From NCBI RefSeq assembly GCF_019424165.1, contig NZ_JAHZAA010000026.1:1-20005 (forward strand): 20,005 nt of DNA, read 5' to 3'. Shown here piece by piece: positions 8,040 through 14,330 of this stretch (positions are counted from its first letter, which is position 1; every line of letters begins with the position of its first letter). A model generated the notes under the pieces. The model was not told the DNA's origin. It saw only the letters and a list, made by a program, of their open reading frames with translations, and ran no database searches. The position numbers and the translations under genes are program-made. The stretch comes from Desulfovibrio sp. (GTDB lineage: Bacteria > Desulfobacterota > Desulfovibrionia > Desulfovibrionales > Desulfovibrionaceae).

Positions 8040-8648
8040 CTATTGCGGCAGGGGTGCGCAGTTTTCGGGGGCAAGGGGAACATCATGGGTGCGGGTGCCT
8101 TCAAGGCGTACTTTCATGCCGCTTTTCAGCTTGATGACGCCTTCCACCTTGTTGGCCGAAACCAGCCGCCCTTTAAAAGTATGACCAGAAGAATGGCGCG
8201 CCTGTATTTCGTTATTCTGGACGCTGCCCACAATGTGGTACACGTCTACCTTGCCGTTGTACAGGCGCAAATGCACCACGCCCCGCACTTTACCGTCGGC
8301 GGAAAAACACAGGCCCACCTTATAGGTGGACGAATAGAGTGAGCCTGTCCACAATTCCCTCACTTCCACAGGACCTTCAGCAAGCTCCGGCGGCAGGGTT
8401 TCGGGCTGTTCCTGAGCGGAAGGCTCCCGCCCCCCCTCCCCGCCTGGGGCTGCGCTGGCGGCCGCAGACTGCTGCGTTTCCTGACCATGAGCCGCTGCCG
8501 GAGTCCCTGGGACAAGCAGGGCAGCGCAAACCAGCAGTGCGCAAAGCCGCAGCCCCGCCCTTACACCGGGAGCGGCATGCCTGCGACCGGCAATGACCGC
8601 TTGAGGCAAGGACGCGCATGACTTCCATATATTTTCACTATTCCACAT
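8040..8648 (-). CDS. Exported protein of unknown function
   Basis: I do not recognise this family. I place the start at the ATG at 8648 (202 residues) because AGGA lies 9 bases upstream; the frame extends further with unlikely N-terminal sequence. Residues 30-53 are a hydrophobic signal-peptide-like stretch ending AAAHG; a long basic n-region with RR at 22-23 leaves Tat export possible, but no full Tat motif is seen. Residues 55-95 are Ala/Gln/Glu/Pro-rich and probably disordered. The rest (about 95-190) has alternating hydrophobic/polar strands (GSLYSSTYKVGLCF, VRGVVHLRLYN, TFKGRLVSANKVEGVIKLK), consistent with a small beta barrel or sandwich, and two Cys (114, 197). It lies between two glycosyltransferase genes on the same strand, so an envelope role is plausible but unproven. 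Confidence 0.72.
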   Translation of the reverse strand: MWNSENIWKSCASLPQAVIAGRRHAAPGVRAGLRLCALLVCAALLVPGTPAAAHGQETQQSAAASAAPGGEGGREPSAQEQPETLPPELAEGPVEVRELWTGSLYSSTYKVGLCFSADGKVRGVVHLRLYNGKVDVYHIVGSVQNNEIQARHSSGHTFKGRLVSANKVEGVIKLKSGMKVRLEGTRTHDVPLAPENCAPLPQ

Positions 8649-8773
8649 AAGCAATATTCCTGGATTGGTGTGCTGCCGCGAAAATGCGCCCGGCTTTCCG
8701 GGCAAAGCCGAAGCCCGTGCAGCGAGTCGCTTTTTCTGGTGCTCGCCACAAGGCAGACAAGGCGCGCCACGCC

Positions 8774-8793
8774 GGAAAACGCGAATTTTCGCG
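8774..8793 (-). terminator. Possible weak intrinsic terminator after the GT4 gene
   Basis: Read on the minus strand, just after the GT4 stop (8814), an inverted repeat CGCGAA-AA-TTCGCG (8793-8780) is followed by TTTT. The usable stem is only about five pairs around a four-base loop. A second hairpin, GCCCGG-CTTT-CCGGGC on the plus strand (8688-8703), lies further downstream, before the exported-protein gene. Either could reduce read-through; neither is strong. Confidence 0.3.
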
Positions 8794-8813
8794 CAGACCC
8801 TGACCGCCAAAAC

Positions 8814-9914
8814 CTACGTCGTAAGATTCAGGCGGCTAAAAACGTCCTCATGGGCATCCACCATGGCGGTAAAAGAAAAATCCCGTTCAACCCGCTGCCT
8901 TCCGGCCAGGCCCATAGCATCGCATAAAGCGCTGTCATCAAGCAAACGGCAGCAGTGCCGGGCCATGGTTTGCGCATCTGCCGCAGGCGAAAGCAGCCCG
9001 CTGACTTCCTGCTCCACAAGGCGGGGGATACCCCCGACGGCAGTGGCAGCTACAGGCAGGCCACAGGCCATGGCCTCAAGAATGACATTGGGCTGCCCTT
9101 CACGCACGGACGACAAGGCAAAAATACGCGCCGCCGCGTAATGCTTACGCATATCAAGACCGCCTGGAACAAAATCCACACTGTTGCCCGCCGCATGCGT
9201 AGCAGCCCACTGCTTCAGCACAGCCTCTTCCGGCCCGTCGCCCACAAGCCGCAGGCGGGCTGCCGGATGAGCTTTCAATACCAGCTCAAAGGCCCGCAAA
9301 AGCGTTACATGATCTTTGTCTCCAGCCAGGCGGGCCACACAGAGGATAACCGGATCCCTCTGCGACGGAGCGGGACTGGACGGCGAAAAAAAATTCGTAT
9401 CCACGCCATTGGGAATATAGCTGAGCCGCGCCTGCGGCACGCCGAAACCCAATAAAATATTCTGCAATGCTTCAGAGTTGCAAACCATATGATCCGTAAG
9501 CCGCCACAGCCATTTTTCGTGCTGCCGGGCCGGGCCTCCGCCCCCACGGCAGGTGCCTACCACCAGGGGGCCTGTGCCGCCCCCGCCACATAGACGCAAA
9601 ATACGGCCCCAGATACGGCCCCAGATATTGGGCAGGGCCGTGCAGGGTACAATAATGCCGGGCTTGAGCCTGTGCAGAGTTGCAGCCAGTTGCAAGAAAA
9701 ACACGGGAGACACGCGGCGTCCGCGGCCCAGATGGTGCAACTCGATTCCAGCCTCGCGGGCGGCTGCGTCCAGGTCTGTAGGGCCGGTCAGGGTAAGCAT
9801 GACCGGAGTAAATTTTTGCCTGTCCAGGCGACGGGCCAGCTCCAGGGTCTGGCGCTGTGTGCCGCCGTAGCAAAGATCTTCCATCAGAAAAAGAACACGC
9901 AACGGTGTGGACAT
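8814..9914 (-). CDS. GT4 family glycosyltransferase
   Basis: Soluble or membrane-associated GT-B glycosyltransferase (366 residues), retaining by family. The N-terminal acceptor domain begins LRVLFLMEDLCYGGTQRQTLELARRL (5-30), the usual Gly-rich turn of GT4 enzymes. The C-terminal donor domain shows IPNGVDTNFF (167-176), CVARLAGDKDHVTLLRAF (192-209) with the Arg and Lys that contact the diphosphate, RLVGDGPE (222-229), and the EX7E motif REGQPNVILEAMACGLPV (271-288; Glu 272 and 280). The ATG at 9914 has an AGGAGA site; an upstream in-frame ATG at 9953 lacks one. Residues 97-104 are an exact IWGR duplication. It is the first of three minus-strand genes before the 6664-6693 promoter. Sugar and acceptor cannot be told from sequence. 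Confidence 0.9.
   Translation of the reverse strand: MSTPLRVLFLMEDLCYGGTQRQTLELARRLDRQKFTPVMLTLTGPTDLDAAAREAGIELHHLGRGRRVSPVFFLQLAATLHRLKPGIIVPCTALPNIWGRIWGRILRLCGGGGTGPLVVGTCRGGGGPARQHEKWLWRLTDHMVCNSEALQNILLGFGVPQARLSYIPNGVDTNFFSPSSPAPSQRDPVILCVARLAGDKDHVTLLRAFELVLKAHPAARLRLVGDGPEEAVLKQWAATHAAGNSVDFVPGGLDMRKHYAAARIFALSSVREGQPNVILEAMACGLPVAATAVGGIPRLVEQEVSGLLSPAADAQTMARHCCRLLDDSALCDAMGLAGRQRVERDFSFTAMVDAHEDVFSRLNLTT
9601..9624. repeat. Exact 12-bp tandem repeat inside the GT4 gene
   Basis: Two identical copies of ATACGGCCCCAG stand side by side (9601-9612, 9613-9624). On the minus strand they encode two in-frame copies of Ile-Trp-Gly-Arg in the acceptor domain of the GT4 enzyme. A gain or loss of one unit would keep the frame. 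Confidence 0.9.
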
Positions 9915-10264
9915 GATTCTCCTTATATCGGCGCAGTATGGCGGGCACCCCACCTCTTCACCACATTACGCCCGGCAGGGAAGCGGACTGTGCCGCCCCC
10001 ATGAACGGCTGGCCAATTTTATGCATTCCAACGCCATTTGCAAGAGCGCGCCTTCCGGGGAGTCTCCACAGAAAATCCACCATACCGACCCCGGCACTTG
10101 CCGGCCGCTTTCCCGGCAGCCCCGCTGCATCGCATCTCATACAGCCCCCTGCGGAACATGCCTTGTCCGGCAAAAGGCAATGCAGCCGTACTGCCATTAC
10201 AGCGGGGAAGCAGAGGCGGATTTTCCGCGTCATGCGAAACCCGGCATGCAAAAGCCGCCCAGGG

Positions 10265-10311
10265 CCTGTCCCGCAGTTCGCGACAACGCGCGGCAGGTCG
10301 CGCCGGACAGG
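10265..10311. repeat. Nested interrupted inverted repeat upstream of the deacetylase gene
   Basis: An outer 7-base pair of arms, CCTGTCC (10265-10271) and GGACAGG (10305-10311), encloses an inner 6-base pair, CGCGAC (10279-10284) and GTCGCG (10297-10302). It ends 29 bases before the putative -35 at 10341, a place where a dyad could bind a regulator. No U-run follows on either side, so it does not look like an intrinsic terminator. Confidence 0.45.
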
Positions 10312-10340
10312 TTTACAGCAGCATATCGGCTTCGCACACG

Positions 10341-10369
10341 TTGCTTTGCACCGCGCTTGAGCTTACTAT
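10341..10369 (+). promoter_or_regulatory. Possible promoter of the deacetylase-phosphodiesterase pair
   Basis: TTGCTT (10341-10346), a 17-base spacer and TACTAT (10364-10369) form a weak sigma-70-like pair (3/6 and 4/6 matches). A start seven bases after the -10 falls on the A of the ATG at 10376, which has no clear Shine-Dalgarno sequence. Together these suggest a leaderless transcript. Confidence 0.35.
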
Positions 10370-10375
10370 GGGCCA

Positions 10376-11389
10376 ATGACCAATACGCCAGCCACACAGC
10401 CTGATACCGGGCGCGACCTTTATGTCATTGTTAGCCTTGATGTGGAAGAAGAGGGCCTGTTTTCAGGCAGTTATGCATCAAACGGCTGCGGCGTGCGCAA
10501 TGTCGCCCTGTTGCCGCGCCTGGCTCCTCTTACGCACGATCTGGGCTTTCCTCTCACGCTGTTTTGCGCACATACCGTCTTTTCCAGCCCGGAAGCAAGG
10601 CCGCATCTGGCCTGGATGCGCGACCACTGTCAGGCCGAAATAGCGGCGCACCTGCACCACTGGAGCACCCCTCCGCCTGCTGACAGCGAAAGCGACGCGA
10701 GCCGACAGCATGGCGGGCCGCCCGAGCGCACAGACAAAATGTCCCAACAGTTGCTGCGCCGACGCCTGCGCACCCTGCTGGACACCGGACGCGACTTTCA
10801 GGGCGCTCCCCTCACCAGTTTTCGCATGGGCCGCTGGGACCTCAAGGCCAGCGTGCGCCCCCTGCTGGCTGAAGAGGGCATTACGTTTGACAGTTCCGTT
10901 TGCCCTTTGCGCGTTTTTTCCGGTGGGCCGGATCATTTTCTGGCGCCCACGGATCCCTACTGGCCTGAAGACTGCCCGGGGCTGCTCGAATCCCCGGTGA
11001 GCCAGGTCGCGCTATATCCGCCTCTGGCCCGGCTCTGGTACGGTCTTACCCGACATAAACCCCTTGTGGATTCCTTTCATTTCTGGGGGGTCCTGAGTCC
11101 CAATCCCGTATGGCACAGCTCCGCCGTTATGCGGGCGGCCACCAGGCTTCTTGTGCGACGCGGCGGCAGGGTATTAAGTCTTTTCTGGCATTCTTCGGAA
11201 ATGTTGCCCGGTGGTTCGCCCAATATCCCGGACCAGGCAGCGGCGGACGCTCTTTATCAAAAAACTTACAGCTATTTACGCTGGCTGCGCGAGCACTACA
11301 ATGTCATCGGGCTTACCGCCGCTCAATTGCGCCAGTTGGCCCCCACCCTGAACTTCGGGCCGCGCCCCACCGGGGAAGGAGACTGGTAA
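10376..11389 (+). CDS. NodB-like polysaccharide deacetylase family protein
   Basis: Probable carbohydrate esterase 4-type (NodB fold) deacetylase of 337 residues. Visible family elements: LYVIVSLDVEEEG (15-27) with the catalytic-base/metal Asp (D22), the His cluster EIAAHLHHW (88-96), TSFRMGRWDL (147-156) with R150, an internal YGITFDSS-like segment (EEGITFDSS, 166-174) and LFWHSSEM (269-276) near the end. There is no signal peptide or membrane helix, so it is predicted cytosolic, unlike most secreted chitin or peptidoglycan deacetylases; a sugar-nucleotide or lipid-linked sugar on the inner face is a reasonable guess. The only ATG after the in-frame stop at 10358 is 10376 and it has no clear ribosome binding site. 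The stop overlaps the next gene's ATG by one base, suggesting translational coupling. Confidence 0.8.
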   Translation: MTNTPATQPDTGRDLYVIVSLDVEEEGLFSGSYASNGCGVRNVALLPRLAPLTHDLGFPLTLFCAHTVFSSPEARPHLAWMRDHCQAEIAAHLHHWSTPPPADSESDASRQHGGPPERTDKMSQQLLRRRLRTLLDTGRDFQGAPLTSFRMGRWDLKASVRPLLAEEGITFDSSVCPLRVFSGGPDHFLAPTDPYWPEDCPGLLESPVSQVALYPPLARLWYGLTRHKPLVDSFHFWGVLSPNPVWHSSAVMRAATRLLVRRGGRVLSLFWHSSEMLPGGSPNIPDQAAADALYQKTYSYLRWLREHYNVIGLTAAQLRQLAPTLNFGPRPTGEGDW

Positions 11390-12174
11390 TGAAGCGTGTG
11401 GTATTTGTGCTTCTGGACGGCCTGACCGCCGCCACCGCCCGGCGTTGCCTGTCTTATCCACAGGCGCTGGAAGAGGCGGGCCTGGCGCGCTATACCGAGC
11501 TTACGGCCCCTCTGCCGCCGCTTTCACGTCCTGCCTACGCCACACTGCTTTGCGGCATCCCCCCGGCGCAGAGCGGTATTCTGCACAACGATGACGCCCG
11601 CCTGTGTCCCGCGCCGACCATATGTTCACGCCTGCGGGACGCAGGAGGCATTACAGCGGCAGCGGCCTACCACTGGATGAGCGAACTGTGCAATACCGCG
11701 CCTTTTGATGCCGTACGCGACCGCCTGACCCATGCGCCGGGCATGCCCATTGCTCACGGTCTTTTCTATAGCAATGACGCTTATCCGGATGACGAACTTT
11801 TTCGCGATGCCGCAAGCCTGTGCCAGCGCTTCAGCCCGGACCTTCTGCTTGTGCATTCAATGGGCATTGACCATGCGGGACACTGCCGCGGGGCCGACAG
11901 CCGCGCTTACCGCGACGCCGCCCGCCACGCGGACGGCCTGCTGGCCCGCTGGCTGCCCATATGGGAAAAGCAGGGCTATTCCGCCCTGGTGACCAGCGAT
12001 CACGGCATGGACGATGACCACGGCCACAACGACAATACGGAAGCCACGCGCCGCGTTCCCCTCTGGCTTATGGGCCGGGCCTGGGATGACCTGCCCATGC
12101 CGGACTCCCAGACACAACTGGCCGGCCTTGTTTTGCAGGCCCTTGGCCTGCCGCAGGAATCACATCCGGCATAA
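11389..12174 (+). CDS. Alkaline phosphatase superfamily hydrolase (nucleotide pyrophosphatase/phosphodiesterase-like)
   Basis: A 261-residue member of the alkaline phosphatase/type I phosphodiesterase fold with its two-metal site in place: first Asp in VFVLLDG (D10), probable nucleophile Ser in PLPPLSRPAY (S46, where many relatives have Thr), MGIDHAGH (158-165; D161, H165), TSDHGM (202-207; D204, H205) and a final His in DDDHGHNDN (211 or 213). It is short for the family and has no signal peptide, so it appears cytosolic. The ATG at 11389 lies in TAATG, overlapping the deacetylase stop, with AAGGAG seven bases upstream. The substrate could be a phosphodiester, phosphomonoester or sulfate ester; pairing with the deacetylase points to a glycan or glycolipid intermediate, by inference only. 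Confidence 0.82.
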   Translation: MKRVVFVLLDGLTAATARRCLSYPQALEEAGLARYTELTAPLPPLSRPAYATLLCGIPPAQSGILHNDDARLCPAPTICSRLRDAGGITAAAAYHWMSELCNTAPFDAVRDRLTHAPGMPIAHGLFYSNDAYPDDELFRDAASLCQRFSPDLLLVHSMGIDHAGHCRGADSRAYRDAARHADGLLARWLPIWEKQGYSALVTSDHGMDDDHGHNDNTEATRRVPLWLMGRAWDDLPMPDSQTQLAGLVLQALGLPQESHPA

Positions 12175-12244
12175 GAATAAAACGTCCCGTACCGGCAACA
12201 GCCGCGGCAGGACGTAAAAAATCAGCATAAAAAGTTTTGTCGTC

Positions 12245-12259
12245 GCCGCCGCAGGCGGC
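12245..12259. repeat. Perfect hairpin in the EamA gene leader
   Basis: GCCGCC, a GCA loop and GGCGGC form a six-pair stem about 40 bases before the EamA ATG. No U-run follows on the plus strand, so it is not a typical terminator. A longer imperfect inverted repeat (ACGTCC ... GGACGT, about 12182-12216) lies upstream of it and is followed by A residues, not T. I see no clear promoter between 12175 and 12300. Confidence 0.4.
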
Positions 12260-12300
12260 AAATGCAGGCGCACGGCGCAAAACGCCACCAAGGAGCAGAC

Positions 12301-13203
12301 ATGAAAGAGGGCAGCAAGGGCAGCCTGCTGTTGCAGAGCAACAGCACATCCAGCGGGTATGTGTGGATTCTGTTCGCGGCTTTTTTTTGGTCTTTGCTTG
12401 GCGTGTCTTCCAAATACTGCATTGCCGGTGGCGTTCAGCCCCTGGAAACGGCCTTCTGGCGTGCCGCCATCGGCTGTATCTGCTTTCTGATACACGCAGC
12501 CCTGACCCGGTCACTGCGCGTCAAAATCCGCGATGCCCTGATCTTCATACTTTTCGGCCTCTGGGGAACAGGCGTTTTTTTTGCGGCCATGCAAATGTCC
12601 ATCAAGCTCAGCGGTGGGGCCACGGCAGTGGTGCTTCTGTACACCGCGCCCGTATGGGTGGCTTTTTTCTCTCGTCTGCTTTTCGGTGAACACATCACCA
12701 GACGCAAGGCCCTGGCCATAGGAATCGCGCTGTGCGGCACAGCCCTGGTGTGTTTTACCGGCGGCAGCATTCCGGGTGAAACATCCATGCTCGGCATCGC
12801 CTGCGGCCTGCTGGCGGGGTTCAGCTACGCCACGCACTATCCCTTTTACCGCTGGTGGCAGGCGCGCTACTCCATCGCCGCCATCTACGGCTACATGCTT
12901 ATTGGCGGCATTGTAGCCCTGGGGCTTTTTGAACCTGTCCACCTGGATCACAGCCCGCAGATATGGGGCTGGCTTTTTATTCTCGGCTTTCTGACATGCT
13001 ACCTTGCCTACTTCTGCTACGGGATGGGGCTTAAACGCATCAGCCTGGTGCGGGCCGCAGTGACCTGTCATCTGGAACCCGTGCTCGGCACGTTGTGGGT
13101 ATGGCTGTTCTGGGATGAAAGCTTTGCCCCGCTGGGCTGGCTCGGCGGCGCGCTGGTGCTTGGGGCCGTCCTGCTGCTCACCACCGACAAAAGCAAGGAA
13201 TAG
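12301..13203 (+). CDS. EamA/DMT superfamily permease
   Basis: Inner-membrane transporter of 300 residues with about ten predicted helices in two EamA repeats. The first repeat starts GYVWILFAAFFWSLLGVSSKY and includes the conserved ETAFWRAA-like segment (F/W-R-A); the second starts about MLGIACGLLAGFSYATHY and includes the late LEPVLGTLWVWLFWDE motif, a signature of these drug/metabolite transporters. Members move amino acids, sugars, nucleotide sugars or small metabolites, and sequence alone does not show which. The ATG at 12301 has an AAGGAG site six bases upstream, better than the upstream in-frame ATG at 12262. It lies 126 bases after the hydrolase gene and nearly abuts the convergent peptidase gene (13216), with no terminator visible in the 12-base gap. 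Confidence 0.9.
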   Translation: MKEGSKGSLLLQSNSTSSGYVWILFAAFFWSLLGVSSKYCIAGGVQPLETAFWRAAIGCICFLIHAALTRSLRVKIRDALIFILFGLWGTGVFFAAMQMSIKLSGGATAVVLLYTAPVWVAFFSRLLFGEHITRRKALAIGIALCGTALVCFTGGSIPGETSMLGIACGLLAGFSYATHYPFYRWWQARYSIAAIYGYMLIGGIVALGLFEPVHLDHSPQIWGWLFILGFLTCYLAYFCYGMGLKRISLVRAAVTCHLEPVLGTLWVWLFWDESFAPLGWLGGALVLGAVLLLTTDKSKE

Positions 13204-13215
13204 CAGGCAAAAGAA

Positions 13216-14271
13216 TCAATCTGCCGAAGAACGTGCCGTACCGGCCGCATGCGCCGGGCCATCATCTGCGCTTCCCTGCCCGCGCCGTGCCTGAAGCAGG
13301 CGCGCCTTGCAGATAATTTCCGGCCGGTACTCAAAATGCATGATATCATATTCATGCCATTTGCCGCCCCATATAAACCCCGCCTGTTCCATAGCATCCA
13401 CAATGGCGGAAGGATATCCGCGCTGCATGGGGTGGGGGCGCAGCTTGCTCCAGCGCCAGTACGGAGCCAGACGTGGACTCAAGTCCACAGCAATGCCGTA
13501 AGCATGCGGGCTCAGTCGCGTTTCACCCGCTATGCGCCGCCACACAAACCCGCCGTCCACCTTCAGATAGTCTTTTAAATGCGCCTCTTCACGTACGGCA
13601 ACGGCAAGGCGCGCATCGGCCCGGGCCAGCGCTCGGGCTGCCGGAGCAGAAAGGCGCAGGGCCTGCCCGAGCAGCGTTGTCTGACGGACCTGCCTGCCCA
13701 CCTCAGAAGCATTCTGCCCGTAAATCGTACCCAAAAGATCATAGGAGCGCCGCCGCCCCGGCGAAACACCGTAGGGCGTGTCCGGCCGCTCCGGTTCAAG
13801 GGGGTACGTCTCTGCCATACTGGTGCGCACATCCACGGCCCAACCTTTTTCGTCATGGACGGAATTCGCATGGCTCGATGCCGCTCCGCTGTCGGCATGT
13901 TGCGCATAAAGCACACGGCGGCCGCCATTCACAAGCAGCCACAGGCCGTTGCTGTCCATAACCAGTCCGGCAATTTCCGGATAAGAGGCCCGCAGACAGT
14001 ATAAATCCAGCCGCGCGGCGTCATCCAGGCCTTCCGGCAATGCATCATACTGCTCGCCCATTTGCCCTTCCGGCCACGTACCCTGCTCCACAGCCGGACC
14101 GCTGGCGCACGGCATTCGAAAGCCCGCGGGCAAAGGGCTGTCCTGCCACATGGCCCCGGCATCAGAAACGGGCAGATTGTGATTCGTGGCGGCATAAAGA
14201 TCGGCGGCTGTCAGCAGAAGCAAAGCGCAACTCATCAGAAAGGCGGATAGTTTTTTTATATGACACTTCAT
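13216..14271 (-). CDS. Exported M15-type metallopeptidase (D-Ala-D-Ala carboxypeptidase-like)
   Basis: Predicted periplasmic zinc peptidase of 351 residues. A signal peptide is visible (KCHIKK, a hydrophobic stretch to about 25, cleavage near LYA-AT). The C-terminal 115 residues match VanY/M15_4-type peptidases: SPHAYGIAVDLS (254-265) gives zinc ligands H256 and D263, and KWHEYDIMHFEYRPE (304-318) gives H312 with an acidic catalytic residue nearby (E307 or D309). Such enzymes trim peptidoglycan stem peptides. The N-terminal 30-220 segment is unassigned and may be a binding domain. The tail after 325 is Ala/Gly-rich and probably disordered. The start lacks a strong ribosome binding site; an ATG twelve codons later would shorten the signal peptide. 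It is divergent from mtaB, with 59 bases between. Confidence 0.82.
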   Translation of the reverse strand: MKCHIKKLSAFLMSCALLLLTAADLYAATNHNLPVSDAGAMWQDSPLPAGFRMPCASGPAVEQGTWPEGQMGEQYDALPEGLDDAARLDLYCLRASYPEIAGLVMDSNGLWLLVNGGRRVLYAQHADSGAASSHANSVHDEKGWAVDVRTSMAETYPLEPERPDTPYGVSPGRRRSYDLLGTIYGQNASEVGRQVRQTTLLGQALRLSAPAARALARADARLAVAVREEAHLKDYLKVDGGFVWRRIAGETRLSPHAYGIAVDLSPRLAPYWRWSKLRPHPMQRGYPSAIVDAMEQAGFIWGGKWHEYDIMHFEYRPEIICKARLLQARRGQGSADDGPAHAAGTARSSAD

Positions 14272-14330
14272 ATATCAAGCCTACCCGCGCTCCGCTTGTC
14301 AAGGCAAGCGCTTTTGCGTACACCAGCGCC

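Larger units (their letters stand above)
9915..10375. other. Divergent intergenic region between the GT4 and deacetylase genes
   Basis: About 460 bases without a supported gene. Frames open through it give Arg/Pro/Ala-rich translations with no motif and look like chance. It holds a nested dyad (10265-10311) and a possible rightward promoter ending at the deacetylase start. For the leftward GT4 gene I see a good ribosome binding site but no clear promoter. Smaller hairpins occur, for example GCCTT ... AAGGC near 10160-10180. Confidence 0.6.

Noticed and set aside
9907..10404. Plus-strand ORF of 165 codons in the divergent region
   Set aside because: Composition is random-looking, it overlaps the GT4 start and the deacetylase start out of frame, and there is no ribosome binding site.
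12182..12216. Terminator after the alkaline-phosphatase-superfamily gene
   Set aside because: The inverted repeat (ACGTCC ... GGACGT) has a long loop and is followed by A residues on the plus strand. The T-rich side faces the minus strand, where no gene ends.
14271..14302. Promoter for the M15 peptidase gene with a perfect TTGACA at 14302-14297
   Set aside because: No good -10 lies 16-18 bases downstream. The best TGATAT gives a 19-base spacer and would start transcription inside the coding region.
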